Shown: piece by piece, positions 32,266-46,185 of the stretch
Layout of the letters: each line of letters opens with the position of its first letter
How positions within the stretch are numbered: position 1 is the stretch's first letter
Assembly (NCBI GenBank): GCA_029706075.1
Contig: JAINUG010000328.1
Span: 1-64,000, forward strand
Direction of reading: 5' to 3'
Source of the DNA: Aldrovandia affinis
Lineage: Eukaryota > Chordata > Actinopteri > Notacanthiformes > Halosauridae
DNA: 64,000 nucleotides
Position numbers and translations under genes: made by a program
Notes under the pieces: generated by a model
Seen by the model: the letters and a program-made list of their open reading frames with translations, nothing else
Told to the model about the DNA's origin: nothing
The model's database searches: none

Positions 32266-34657
32266 TATTATCCATCACAATCTCTGCACAAACATAACAT
32301 ATTACATTACAGTCACAACCCATGTGATCATCAATATGGCACCATGCACGCACATCTTAAATTCCTTCTTAAAACATTTTGACAAAAATTGGAACTGTTT
32401 CCTTCATAGGCCAAATAATAGATAGTGGGACAAATGTGTTTTGTGAGAATATCAATCACATTTATAGCTTGATTGGGATATTATGGAAATGAACTGACCC
32501 TTTGAGCTGTTCATTCATTTTAGATGGGACAGCTGCTGGCTCAGTCTCCTCTATTAGCAGATGAAGGTGTTAGAGGAGGCAGATGCTTTGGGAAGTGCAC
32601 CCATTCAAAATCCAGATTCTACAATGATGAGTGCCACCAGTCCTTGTGTGGTGAAATACCAAAACCAGCACTTTACACAGGTTTGGTCACGTAGTCAACA
32701 CATACTCACTTAGTGGTAGAGCTGGTAGAAAGTCCAAAAACAGAAACTGTGCAAATGAACAAATCACTCTTGCAACAAACATGAACAACTTCTCTCTGTT
32801 GTATTTTATTGGTATAGGTGGAAGTTGCCTTATCTGAAGTCAGTTTGGGTTTTTCTTCAGAAATTATGGATTTATTGTTGTTGGTACATTGGTGTGTTTC
32901 TGTTGCATGGGCCTGTTGGAGGACCATTCTGGTCTGGATTAAGAGGGCAGTCAAAATAGGGGGATTGTCCCCAGTCCTTATTTTTATTTCCTACTTAGAA
33001 GTACACATTTTTTAAAGCATACTGGGTCTTGTTGCAGTTGCAATTTAAGCAGTGGTCCAAACAATAAAATCAAGACATAAATACATATAAATAAATAATT
33101 GTATATATAATATCATAATTTTATGATAAATATACAATAAAAAAGTTATACAAATATTAAATAATTAATCTTAAAATTGATTTTATTAAGATATATTAAG
33201 TTTATATTAAGTATAAATTGTAAATAATAATGATGAAATGATCCATGTTCTAAAATTCAATTTGGGTTTTTCTTCCTGATGGTTAAGGTTAGAATTTGGG
33301 TACAGTTAGCTGGGCCTGTGTCAGTGCTTAGGGGGGGCTCTTGGCTTTGAGCTCTTTTATTATGCGCCAACACAAATGGGTTACGTGGGTTTGATCGCGC
33401 AGTCCACACACACACTGAGTTAATCACAGATGTGGAGCGGGGAGAAAATTGGGGCTGATTGGGACCCATGGGAAGGAGACAGGAAGTGAGAAGCTCCATG
33501 GAGTCCCAGTGAGTGGAGCCATGCTTCCCAAGGTGAATTGATGAGTGATTATCAGCGATGACTCTGGCACACAGACTGAAGTGTCATGTGATGGATTCAT
33601 ATGGATTCTTTCAGATGGAGTCGTTGCCATTGTCTCTCTGAAATGTAAATAGCGTGATCCATATCGCTTGGATCACATCCAAGAAAAGGATGATGCATCG
33701 CAGAGGGGCATGTAGAATAATGGGTTTATATTTAAGCTAAATTATAAAGGTACAGCAACAAAACAAGTCATGTGATCAATGCTCCAACGAATGTCATGAA
33801 CCAGATTAAAAATATATAAATAATGAGAGAAAAATAATCCTGTAATAAAAAAATAAAAATAAACATACAGCTGTACATCCTCCCCCCACATTCCCAAATC
33901 CAAGTTCATTGTCGATTCTCACTGTGTCCTCCAAATAAATATATTGCTGCAGAGAAACAGCATATCCAGTAATCAATCACATCACCTCCATGAACCCAGA
34001 TTTGCTGTTTGTTAAGTGCTGAGCAAATGGAGCGGAGCAGGTAGCCTGCTTTAGACGCCAGCGCATGGAAATTCCAGCAAAATAACAAATTACTCTGGTT
34101 GTCCTCCTGCAACGTGCATACCAAACACGCCGGGGGAAACTCAGAGGTTCACATTAACATCCAGAGAGATTATGAAAGGAATCTGCATTCAGCACGGGGT
34201 CTTTTGCCACCTTCTGGTCTGTGGCACCATTTTCAGTATAAGTGTCATGAGTTTTCATAGTACTGTCCAGACATTATGGCAGTTTTAATAAAGGTAAAAT
34301 AATGAATTAATAAAGAAATATCTTTTAAAAAACATATGAACCCCTAATAATAGCCTTATGAATGAATATTTGGGGGCATGAGTACTGAGATCTTGTAATA
34401 ACTTAGTTTTCTAACCTGGGAGGAGAGTAACGGCGCCCACACCAACGCTCAATACTAACAACTAAGGGTGAAGGACTTTTTGAGCCTATGGTTCAGGTGT
34501 GATGTTCATCTGAACTAGTGAACTCTGATCCTTTACTTTACATCGCTAAGCCACATGGTCTTAAAGCTGGAGATGTCCTTCATAAGACTCTACAACTCCT
34601 GAGACTTGTCATGTTCTACTGGCTAACACAGAGCTAACACAGCAGTTAAACACACAT

Positions 34658-34658
<1 letters not shown>
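32266..34658. other. AT-rich spacer
   Basis: 33060-33250 is very AT-rich with TAAAT repeats. No gene recognised. Confidence 0.4.

Positions 34659-34694
<36 letters not shown>
34659..34694. repeat. (CA)n microsatellite
   Basis: An almost uninterrupted CA run. Confidence 0.95.
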
Positions 34695-34696
<2 letters not shown>

Positions 34697-36984
34697 CACG
34701 CACCAGTAGACTTCATCAGTAGACATCACATACTGCTTACAATATCATCATGGCCTAAGACACCCGAAAAATGTAGACTTTTCTAATCATAGACTTTAAG
34801 CCCTTCAACTAGTGCTATGCAGCTGAACACAACACATTTGCTTCATTTCATTTTACGAACATTAAAAACATCCTTTGCACACAGTTTTCACTGTAAATTC
34901 ACCAAAGTATAAGAAAATAACTAAAAAGCTTCCTGTATGTATGAGTCTTTGCTATGAGGGACCTGTAAGTTCATGTTGAACGATCACTCCTTTTGATGAC
35001 CTCATTGGTATTCTTTTGGCCCTCCCTTAGCAGTCTGTAATTAGACAGCAGTTTAAAGGTTTAAACAACAAAAAACAGCCCTCAACCCCGATGCTCTCAA
35101 TTATATTTCAGCACTGGTGCCAGTCTAGTGGGAAATATTATTAAGGTAAAAACAGCATGCACATAGGCTTAGGAGATATTGTTAAATATTTATTTAATAT
35201 TGGTTGCTATCTCTCATTTTATCTCTCTCCTTTCCCAAGGTTGTAAATGGAACTTGGGCCATCAGTCATTTTTGGTAGAATTATCAGTAATGATAATACA
35301 GTGAACGTCAATTGTTATAAAACATAACTGCGCATCAATTAAAATGATTTGCCTTTGATGATACAATGTGGTAGAGTGCTGATGTCAAGCTTTTTAAAAG
35401 ACTAATGATACACGTTCAATATGTTTGTGGTTTCTCAAATCGAAGAAAATATATAAAGGTAAAATAAATATAATTTCATTACAGGCTTTATGTGAATATG
35501 CACAGAATTTACAATTCACAATTCAGGGACCCAGGACTCCCTGGAAAGACCCATCATGGGTAAACGAATACAATGATGATGAATGAGGACAGCATAAATG
35601 TTATTAAAGTTTTAAAATTGTTTAACATCATTTCCCAGTTCATATTGACTGAATTTTCATGACAAATTCTGAATGAATTGTGCATTGCAGGATACAGTGG
35701 CTTGTAGTGATCACTGGCAAAAGACTACCCCTTACATTGAGATGTAAATTATTGCGTTCTATTTCCTGCATAGCCCAGTACATCCCATTCACTGTCATGG
35801 CAACAGGAATCATTTTTAATATCCTTTGGTTTATTGAACATGATTTCTTTTCCTCAGGAGTGCAGGACTGGGAAGACGATGACTATATATTTAATAATCA
35901 AATATTAATCGTTGTTAATCCTGTAAATGGAGGTGTGCATGATTTGAAAAGGCCCTGGAAGGGATGGAATGAATGTTGATTTATTTTTCCTGTTTTGAGA
36001 GAAAATGAGAGAATTTGTGTACCTAGGTCACAAAGCATGAAATAAACAATTTGTCTTAATACGTTGAATCCTAAAATATATTAATACATTATTCCCATGA
36101 TGTGGTGGTTTAAAAAAGCTAAATTTCTATATCAAAGCTTCCATTGCAGCAAAATGTAATTAATGTTAATGGAGCATGAGAAGATACTTATCACTGTATT
36201 TATGTATGCATGTTTTACAGAAATGAAGTATACAGATTTTGGTATTGATTAAAAGCTTTTGGTGATGCTCCAACATAACACCACATTAGGAGGCCAGAGG
36301 CTGGATTAAATCAGGGCGCTGCCGCTCACTGTCTGTTCCAACACATCAATGACATAAAGGCATTGTCCTCTAGATAAGCAATAATATTGGTTTCTTTTGA
36401 ATAATTATTTCGTTACTTTGACCAGGCTTGGTATTCAACACATTAATCATCATCTTATCCCCTGTGCCCAAACATCAATGAGTTGCACTGACCCTAAAGT
36501 GTACCAGGGTCAGTGATCAATGATTCATTAGGTAATCGATACTTTTTTTTTTTTTTTATCAAAACAATTCTCTGTACATTATTTCAGCATGGTGTGTATG
36601 ATTTTTGATAAAGTGATAATGATTATTTTTATCACTATATTTATTGTTGCTGGTTCACATTTAGATTGGTGTTCAACTGTGTGTATCTGTGTGCACCTGT
36701 GGCCCAAGGAACAGGAAGAGCCAGCCTGCAGGGAAGGGACTGGAGAACAACACAAACACAAAAAACTGTTTTATGGCCAAGTAACTATTTTTATGTCCTC
36801 CGCCTAAGATTTTAGGCAAAACAAAAATAGAAGTGGAAAATACAAAGCTAAGCAAAGAAGAGACTTTAATTCGTCCTTGGCTTGAAGGTTTTAATATGGC
36901 AGACCACACAGCAGCTGTGTCCGTGAGAGTGGGTGAGTGACAGCAGGCTGGGCCATCATAACAGGCCTGTTGGAGGCACTGAGC
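34695..36984. other. Spacer; possible conserved non-coding segment
   Basis: 36270-36535 is free of visible repeats and contains CATTAATCATCATCTTATCC and AATTATTTCGTTAC blocks. A T-run is at 36543-36558. No gene recognised. Confidence 0.4.
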
Positions 36985-37110
36985 AACACCAGGGCTGACT
37001 ACCAATCAACCTGAGCTGTGCATGCCTGTAGGTGAGGCCTGCAAGCACTGAGAGGTATCAGGAAAATATGACACCAGCCAAAATGGGGGTAGGGGTGGGG
37101 AGGGGGGGCA
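36985..37110 (-). repeat. Dispersed repeat R1, copy 3 (diverged)
   Basis: It shares GCCTGTAGGTGAGGCC and CCAGCCAAAATGG with the copy at 48456-48631, with internal deletions. Confidence 0.55.
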
Positions 37111-37547
37111 GGAAAGCCCTCTCTGTTTCCAAACTCCTGTCCCAGCATTACAGCACCCAATTTAAACATTATGGGTAATGTAGTTCAATTCTGCATTCAA
37201 TAGTCTATGAGAGAGCTTTTTTTCTTCACAAAACCTGGTTTGGAGAGTTAATTTAGGTGATCACTGGACTAAAACAAACAACTACGGTGCATTTCTTTGT
37301 CAAATGTATAACTTTCTAAAAGTTAAAGATACATTTTGATTGAAAACAGGCCCAAAAGACCTCCTTCAAAATGTCCACAAAAACAAATGTCTCCAATTAA
37401 GTTTTGACGTTGCTTCAAATTAAAATATAACACAAGTGAAAACAGTTAGTACTAAATTCATAATATGGCGCAGAATGAGGCCAAATATAATAATACAATT
37501 GTGACTAAGCAGGAAATGCTTGAGTGACTTGCGCACAGGCAAACGCT
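37111..37547. other. Spacer without recognised feature
   Basis: No gene seen; poly-purine start. Confidence 0.35.
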
Positions 37548-37722
37548 ACAGGTAACGCTACACTGCTTTGGTTACCCGGGGGGAGATGGGGGGCACTCAA
37601 ATGGCCCCAGCCCATGCTAGAAGAGTCACAGCTGAACGGATGGGATGGAAGGGGAGGGCTGGGTCTATCCGCCGGTACTACTCATGGCACTCCCCGACGG
37701 ATACGCACGGTACTGCTCTAAA
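37548..37722 (+). repeat. Dispersed repeat R3, copy 1
   Basis: Homologous to 47933-48066: both have ACTCARATGGCCC, a GGGCTGRGYCTATC block and a GGTACTGC end. Family unknown; GC-rich, SINE-sized. Confidence 0.65.
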
Positions 37723-39723
37723 CAAATCTTTCTTAAATAAAGCTCAGGCTCACATTTGAGATAACAGTTTGAGGTCACATTGGATTTCACTTGACAGAAA
37801 AAATGAATTGAATTAAAATAAGTTCATTTTATATTGCTCTTGATATTTTTTTACAGCATCCGCTAAAAATAGCAAGCCTTTTAAAAATGCAATCTCACGG
37901 TCCCATTTGATATCAGCGCACTGATAACTGATCAATCAGAAAGATCAACAAAGGAGTGGAGATTGCAAGACGATGTCTTCCGTAAATGGCTCTTGGGATG
38001 ACAGCTTAAATGGAGACGTTATCTGATACAAGTAAAGTTTCCCCCTGCCCCGGCAGCGCTGTTATCTGCATTTAAAAAAAGAAAGAACGAGAAAAAAAAG
38101 CAATTTCACTTCAGCAGGTAGCGGACACTCACCTTGATTTTCTAGGCTTCAGTGAAGGTCACTGTCTGTGGCCTTTCATTTCAGCAGTCTGAGAACAGAG
38201 AGGGAGCGGAGACAAATGCCACCGCCGAATTTAGAGAAAGGGTTTCTAATCAGTCATCTGAACCCATTACACGCTGCAGTCTGTGTGTGCTCTGGGATCA
38301 TCACAGATTTGATAAGGAAAATTCAGAATTGAAATGGTCTTACTGCGTTGCACACTGTATCACGGGGCATCTCAACAAGCTCCGCGAGTGAGAAAAAAGA
38401 AAAACGGCAGAGAGGACGGTGGGAGATTTAGTCGTAACAGTGATTTATGGGTTATCAGTAGGACCTGTCACTCATTCCCTGACAGCGTTTAAAATGGAAT
38501 CTGATGTCTGTAGACTAAATTAACATGCTTTTCCATTCTAAATGAGCCTTTTGTGGGGGGTTTTTAACCTTTTTTTTTTTTTTTTAGAATGGAGACCCTC
38601 TCGTTTCCATGTGTGACAGCAGAAGCAGATGTGCGCTCTGTGGAAACTAATTAAGTCATTACAGTTCTGTGCTGAACGAGTAACAACGCTTTCCACAGCG
38701 TGTGGATGAACAGCGGCAGCTCACTATCGGCTCTGGTGGCGCTGAAAACATACAAGAGCGCAATGGCAAACGGGGTGTTGAAGGTCTAATGTTGAAAAAG
38801 GTAATATTTCTATTTTATAGCAATTAATTATACCACTGCTTGCCGACCACCATAATCTTATGTTCAGGTATAATGCTAGAATCTAAGGAATTCAGACCTG
38901 TCGAATACTTCCTTTAAATCTTTAGGACTTTGGCCTTTAACACGATCATGCCATGTTTGTTTGATGGTCTGTAACAACTAAAAGTATTCTAATGCAGTGA
39001 GCCAGTAAAGCTGAAAAAAGTATTAGTAGCTATTGAAATAAGGTCCATAATCACACACACACCAGGCAATAAGAGATCATTAGAATTGAACTTATTGAAC
39101 TCAATGCTAATTGATCATTAGTATTTAAACATTTAACAATTGTACATTGTGAAAAGGAATGAATAACAAATGCTGGACTGCATTTGTCATGTTTTACCTA
39201 AAATTTAGTGAGTTTTCCTTTTTGTTTCAATTGACGGCAGTATATGGAGTATTGAGGAGTATATGAGACAAAGAGCTGCCCATAGACAGAGACAGAGCCT
39301 ACCAGTCTTCAAATGGTAGTCAGAATATCAATTATTACAATTTTATACACATTTTTTATATAAATAGTAAGGTTTCTCAGTTATGTTTTCTATAAAATAG
39401 AAATTTCCCCAACAACTACGTATACTGTAGGCTATATTGAATCATATCCCCATTTGTTTAGTGAGAGAACAACAAGCGGACAGTTGGCATAAATTCAAAG
39501 CGCAGAGAGATAGAGATAGACAGTGAGCAGACAGCATGGAGACAGGCAGACCAGCTTTGACAGTGGTAGACAGCTTTATTAAGGATGATGTTACTGGGGT
39601 CATAGACCCCTTCCCCTGTTCGTGAAGACCTCACCGGTTGCCACTGTCACAAACACAGTTTGGAGAGTTAATTTTTCTGATGGCTGAATTACTTTTTTGT
39701 AAAGAAAAAACAAACAAACACAT
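37723..39723. other. Spacer; candidate conserved non-coding segment
   Basis: 37870-38400 and 38430-38720 look single-copy, with GATA-type (GTTATCTGATAC, TGTTATCTGC) and TTTATGG motifs. A T-run lies at 38571-38586. No gene recognised. Confidence 0.4.
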
Positions 39724-40257
39724 TGTCACACGCCACGTGACAATCCCTGGATGGGAACAGAGCAGCCAGGAGATGGAGTGGAGTTTGTGGGTCTACGGAA
39801 CTGCTTTTTTTTTCTTTTTTTTTCTGTCTCTCCCCCCAGGTATGGGGAAGAGACAGTGGGAGTAGTAGGTTAAGATATAACAAACACAAACACAAAACAA
39901 ACACAAACACAAACACAAACACAAAATCTTCACCCTACTCGCGGCCAGAATGTGGCTCAGGTGGGACTCGTGAGGCAATCACCCAATCACAATCATTCAA
40001 CACTAATCTCACATTCTCACACAGACACCCAATCAGCCAATTGACTTCCTTATCAATGAACTGATTGACACCAATTAAATAATAATTACATCAATTATGG
40101 CCTTTGGAGCAACCTTCCGGGCGACAGTTCACTCTCATACCCTGTGAGAGTGCCAAACCTGCACCCGGAAAGTCTCCCTGCTCCAAAGGCCTCCACAACA
40201 TGTAAACATACAGGCAACCATGCCACTCCCACGTGGCCAAGACCGACGTCCTCCACA
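39724..40257 (-). mobile_element. Second, shorter copy of the LTR-type element
   Basis: This 534-bp copy starts TGTGGAGGACGTCGG on the minus strand and ends GTGTGACA, with a perfect CACAT duplication (39719-39723 and 40258-40262). Its left about 340 bp and right about 190 bp align with the outer parts of 8352-16947, but the TATA-like box, 7SL-like segment and hairpin array are missing. It carries an expanded GTTTGTGTTT-type repeat (39877-39925). Confidence 0.88.
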
Positions 40258-41103
40258 CACATGCATTTAATTGTGGGTAAAAGTTAAGTACCAATGTTGA
40301 ATGAATCCTGGCCTTGGTTTTTCAGTTTTTCATTCATTCATTCAATATATTTATTTTTGTTCTTCCTATATATGTTTTATTTCCAATTAGTCCATTTAGG
40401 TTAGGGAATGTACTATACACACCTTTAGATGGTTATAGACTATACACACCTTTAGCAATTAATACCATAACATTTTCACAGCAAGGGTCAAATTCAGGAA
40501 TAACACCAATTACAATGTGCCTGGAATAGATTTCTTATTAGTAAGCTGAAAAAAACATCTCAGTCAGCAAGTGTTTCACTCCAGTTCTGTACGATCTCAG
40601 TTCACTGTGCGATACCCCCAGAAACCTCAGACTTAATTGGGGTATGTTGTGAACTTTTGCTGAACTTGTATTCAACGTGTGTAGTTTTTTAGTTTTTTTT
40701 TTAGTAACATTGCCTATGCATTTAAGTAACTTTACATATAATTTTTACCTTTTTTGAGATCTGGAATTACCTATTAAAAATCACCTATTTTAGGAGTCGT
40801 TCAGGCCCATTTTATTAAATCCTTCAATAAAGATTCGGCCACCAGGGCTATTGCATCCTTAATCCTAATCCCACGTCTGTAAAAGGCGTTTCATTCTTTG
40901 CTAAATTACGAGCCATTTTGAATGACACCTTGGTTGTCGTTTGGGATTTCGTCACTGATTTGATGAACAAAAAGGTGATCGCTGCCTTTTGCATCTTTCA
41001 GCTTGGTCACATTCTCAGACTGTTATAGGATGGAAAATCACAATCAAAGTTCTCACAATCTGAGCTGTGAAGTGTCGGGCCACAAAACATTTTCTGTGTG
41101 TTT
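40258..41103. other. Spacer without recognised feature
   Basis: No gene seen. Confidence 0.35.
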
Positions 41104-41181
41104 TGTGTGTACGTGTGTGTGTGTGTGTTTTCTGTGAGTGCATGTGTGTTTTTTGCGTGTGTGTGTGTGTGTGTGTGAGAG
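41104..41181. repeat. (GT)n microsatellite, imperfect
   Basis: GT runs broken by a short GAGTGCAT-type stretch. Confidence 0.9.
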
Positions 41182-41252
41182 AGCATCCTGGGAATTACAT
41201 GGCCTCACACTGAAAGACTTGCAAAGACCAATGGCAGAAGTATTGAGGCCAT

Positions 41253-41472
41253 GCGCTGACTGCCCCGTAGGATCCTATATGGCCAGCTACACCATGGCCA
41301 ATGGTTAGCAGGGGGGCAGAAGGCAAGATATGAAGACCAGCTGAAGCTATCACTAAGGAAGTGTGCACTCAGACCTGAGGACCTGGAGGACATTGCTGCT
41401 GATCGCAGTGCTGCCTGGATGGGACTCGTAGGCTTGAGGAGGAGATCTAGGAGACAACTAAGATGGCACAAG
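41253..41472 (+). pseudogene. LINE ORF C-terminal fragment (RTE-like)
   Basis: An uninterrupted frame without its own ATG reads RILYGQLHHGQWLAGGQKAR, YEDQLKLSLRKCALRPEDLE and DIAADRSAAWMG. The pattern of a leucine-tyrosine-glycine block, GG-x-x-x-RYKD-like block, LE-x-x-A-x-DRS-x-W is the C-terminal tail found in many non-LTR retrotransposon ORFs of the RTE type, downstream of the reverse transcriptase. No RT core is present upstream, so this is a short 3' piece. It stays open for about 70 codons, so the insertion may be modest in age. Clade is uncertain; a domesticated host gene is unlikely for lack of a start and a partner domain. Confidence 0.65.
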
Positions 41473-43174
41473 AGAAACACGCCCAAAAACCCTGTAGTTG
41501 CCGGATTAGACTGTTCAGCCAGGAACTCACTGATAAGAGACAGAAGTGAAAATAATCATCGGATTTGATGGACAACCATAAGCAAGGTAAGCAAGCAAGT
41601 GTGTGAGCACTGTCATTCTTGTTCAAATACAATAAGGCTGGAACATGCATACATCAAAAAGTGCATTGATTGTGATAGGTTCAGTGGTTCAGTGGCAGAG
41701 TAGCTCATTGTTATACTGTGATTTTGAGAATAGCTATGTTATATCTAGCGGGATATGTAACATCTTTTGTGATTTTCTCACAGGGAAAACCAGAAAACCT
41801 ATGGCTCAAAGTTAGTCTGAGGACTGAGGAAAAGCATATATATACAGTATTACATTACATTAAAGCACATTCCCCTGTCCAAACTCGGCACGTTTTCCTG
41901 AAAGTTTTGAAAAAAAATTCAATTAATTTTTCATTGGGAGGGAATGCATTGCAGAAAAATAGGATATTAAAACAAAGAAATCCCTGTAACATAATAATAA
42001 CTATACCACCACAATTATTGCTGTACAGCCATACATTTATTAAGCATCCAAATCGATCAATGTGCAGAGCTGCCTGTCCATGAAGGCTGACGATTGTGGT
42101 TTGAGAGAGCAGTGCTCAGTATTTAAAATCTGTTAAAAACAGAAATACGATTAGCATAACGGTGGATAACGATGTTAACGGTTGCTGATTTCCGCTTGGA
42201 AAAGAATCACATTTCCAATATCTTTCTTAAAAAGAAAAGGCATTTACGTATATTATATTTAAGTTCAGGAAATGTATTGCATCATGCATCTTTAATATAT
42301 TATTGCAAGGATGTGACATACAGTACGTGGAGAACATAATATAATAAACCTATAATACTATATATAGAAATGACAGTATAATTACCATATGTATCGTTCA
42401 TACATGTTTCATACTTCAAACATAAGGTTTATGTTCTTTTTTCTTATTTATCTTCTTTATACATTTTTATCTGAGTAATACATTTGACAATGTATTGTAT
42501 TAATTTATATATTTTGATATGGGGTACCATGATTGCTTCGGCCCCAGCACCTCCCTGTAAAAATGAGATTGCAGTCAGCATCTTACTTTTCTTCTGAGCA
42601 CATTGTCACTCCTGATCTCGTTTAAGAACCATTTGAGTTCTTAAACGAGAACTCCTACTCTGCCAGAGCAGTTCCCTACAAAAAAAACTTGATTCCTAGG
42701 TTTAGTTCATTATTAAGGCAAGAGTTTTGACAACGACAATGGCTTGTATTTATCAGAAGCAGTTTTTTTTGCAATGGGGAGCCGGTACAGTAGTTGCTTT
42801 CAGATTTGAATTTTTACCAGCCAAATGAAGGCTACTCTCAACACCGTATGCTGGTAGTAACCTTTTTACATAATTATTTCTTGAAATAAAATGTGATGCA
42901 AATAAATACATGTTTACTTCAACGATGTAAAAAGTGCCATCATTTTCCTACGATATAGCTTAAAAAATTATGCTTGGTTGAATAGTTTTTCTCTCTCCAA
43001 CTTTTAAAATATATTGAAATGAACTTACTGTAATGAAAAAGCTACCAGAGGAGAGGCCCACTTGGTAACATTGTATACCCTGGTAGGATGAAGCTTCGAA
43101 AGTGTTCAAATGCAGAGTGTTAGAGCCTGTAGCACTGTGCTACCTGTTTGTAATGATCCTAACAGAAATACTGA
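41473..43174. other. AT-rich spacer with a perfect hairpin
   Basis: A 13-bp perfect stem is at 42617-42649. No gene recognised. Confidence 0.5.
42617..42649. other. Perfect inverted repeat
   Basis: CTCGTTTAAGAAC and GTTCTTAAACGAG are separated by 7 nt (CATTTGA). Confidence 0.9.
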
Positions 43175-43340
43175 ATGAATATGTGTGGAAATGTGGTATA
43201 CATGTGGAAATGTGTGGTATTCACGTGGAAGTGTGTGGAAATGCATGTGGAATTGTGTGGTATATGTGTGGAAATGTGTGGTGTTCATGTGGAAATATGT
43301 GGTAGTCGTGGAAGTGTGTGGTATATGTGCGGTTTGTGTG
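43175..43340. repeat. Degenerate TGTGGAAATGTG minisatellite
   Basis: Repeats of TGTGGAAATGTGTGGTAT-type units, 25-35 bp, about six copies. Confidence 0.85.
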
Positions 43341-46185
43341 AATCACATGATTTTTCCATAAGGGGAGGGTGGCTTGTGGGCTGATCTGGGCCATTTAAAA
43401 TGGTCATGGTCCTCTCCATGGTGTAGGTTGTTGTACTAACAGGTGCGCAACACAAATAAGCACAAGCCAAGACTTACAGCTCCGTACCATTATCCCTGAA
43501 TGCCCTTATACACCAGTTGTAGCATGGATGTCAGTCTTAAGAGAAGCACAGTACCAGTTCAGCAGACTTCATTAGAGTCGTGCACACACCACTTGGGAGT
43601 AGCAAGCTACCCTCGGTTTGAGAATAATCAACAGGCCTTTCTCCAGTCAAACAACTGAAAACTCATGTACCCATGATGCCATCAACGACACAGAGAGGTA
43701 GACAGACGGACATGTATCCACTTATATTAAACTGCTTAACTCAAGTCAACCATAGCATTGGGCTTCTTTGATACTGAGCTCTTGACATTTCTCGGCCCCT
43801 CATGGGAGAATAGCCCACGGTTGACTGCCGGGCGGTTTTAGCGAGATGGAACGGTGGTGTAGACCTGGATATCTTGATAAGTGGATCTTATTTTCTCAAA
43901 CTCAGCCAAAAGACAGTTCACGGGGGTGTGCCCCAACACCTACAGTTGAACACAATCCCTGGCCTTATAAAACAAGGCTATACACAAGAACAAAAATAAC
44001 ACACTCCCCCAGAACCGGATGACTGGCTAGTGGGTACTACAGAGTTCACTCTTCAATGGAAAATAAGCTCCAAGTCAACACGAGTTAACCCCACCCTCCT
44101 CATGAATATTCATAACCAAGTGAGCTTTCACACAGTGCTCCTTGTTCACGAATTGGCAAAATACTTAGACTAACTATATTAAAAAATGGTTTAAGTGGGA
44201 TAAACGCTTGAATATTAAATGTGGTACTTCTCCCCTTGAAGTAATAAGGACAGAACAAAGCGCTCTCTATGAACACGGAAGTGTTTTAAACAATAGGACA
44301 AACTTTCAATATTAGAGCACAGGAGTGAACCATCTCTATAACTATCTAGAATCTCTGCTTCTACCACACTTATGCAAAAAAGAGGCCATTGATTTCCCTA
44401 GATTATACTTGGTAATAATAATAGAATACGTATTTTACAGAGCGAGAGGGTACCGCATTGAAAGGAGAAAGGTAATTGCTTCATCTCTTTTTATAGAAAA
44501 ATATAAAACATTTCTGGGCCTACAGTGAAATGCATAGATACTTTCACAACACGCAATGCCATAGGTTGATTGAAACAGGGCAAGTTGGTTTCATTAACAT
44601 GCAAAACATTTCATATCAATTTCTGTTTCTATTGTAAAATTCTGCTCAATGAAAGGAGATTTTGAAAGGAATCACTGAATGTTGAGAAATTCTCTCTCTC
44701 TCTCCCTCTCGAAACAAGTTTTTAATAACTATAAATTTAATTTTACATGTCTCGATGCAAACTTAATTCAAAGCCACCTGTCATATTCTCAAAAAGTAGC
44801 TCTTTCAATTAGGCATGGCTCTCCCCATACCCCTCCCTACCTCTGTCTCTCTCCCTATCTCGATTTTCAGAGATTTCTCTCTGGTATATTTTTAGGGAGC
44901 CAATCTGGTCTGTAAATAACGGGTCTTGTGAGAGTGAAGAACATCTGATCAACACCAATCGAACTCCCCCCCTGATCTGATGACAAGTTAACAGCTGGAT
45001 GCCAGAGCTAGGAGTATGACATAAGTGATAGACTTTAAGACACACTCTGACTACGCCTCTTTTTCCATTATAACCCATCAGAATGAGCCCAGAGAGGTTT
45101 TTTTAAACTGCCTAATCAGAGTGCCAGAACCAACCAGAATCAGTGTTGCCGACCATCAGGGTTGGTAAGCAGTTGTCTGAAGGTGCTTTGAGTAGTTTAT
45201 CTTTTCATCCGACATGATCAAGGCTTGCTCCATCAACCAATCAGAGAACAGGAGGAAATGGCATGGTTTAGATAGGTGTAACAGTAAAAAGACCAAGAGC
45301 TGCATTTGATGCCACATTGAAGTAATTAATAATGTAGTACAGCGACAACCACAGATTCAGAAAAAGCCCATATATTTAATATTTCAGTTTCAGCTAGTGA
45401 AACACAGAAAGAGTTCCCCATTACCAAGCCTATTCTGTTGATGTAGCGAAGGGAGTATATTCCCAGTTTTGAGAACGCTCGGCTATCCTCTCCATCAGGA
45501 TAAAAACGCCCAGCTTCTCCTCCAGTACCTAGCCACCAGATCATAACACTGCCAGGACTGTTGAATCACCGGCAGACAGCCCGATCTCTCATTGGATCAG
45601 ATTAATCAGGATAGGCTTGTCCATGAGATGTTATAGTCAATGACAATGTATGAAGAGGGGTTGGACAAAAGACAAAAAAAGAGAAACACTTCATTTCCAT
45701 ATGTGTCATTCAGCTCATGGCTCATGGCTTGGGGCAGGTGGTGATTAGACATTAATTGACCTTTCTGTGAGTAAGAAAACAAAACTGAACAAAAAAATAA
45801 AAATTAGGCAAAGTAAATAGAAAATATCCCCAGTAAGTCCTGGTCCAGAGAAAAGGAGGTTCTGTGAAGAGCTGAAACACGGAGCTGAAACGTAGCATGT
45901 TTGTCCGTAAAAATGGATGTCTCATGAAGCAGGATCAAATATTCCCTTTCTTCGTTTCCTCAATGGACATTATTATATGCACATGAAGGGCTGATTAGTG
46001 CTTTTAACAGATGCTCATTGAGGACGGCGGGGAGGGGTTGGCATGTTGGAGAACATACATACTGTACAAAGTTTTCTAAACCAGCTTGGTGAAATATCTC
46101 CATGTAAGGTCTCTCCCACAAGGCACAGCAGGCAGAGTCTTCACAAACAGGCAATGAGAAATGCCTGCGCTGACTGCCAATCAGC
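43341..46185. other. Spacer without recognised gene
   Basis: Only short frames. No repeat identified with confidence. Confidence 0.35.
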
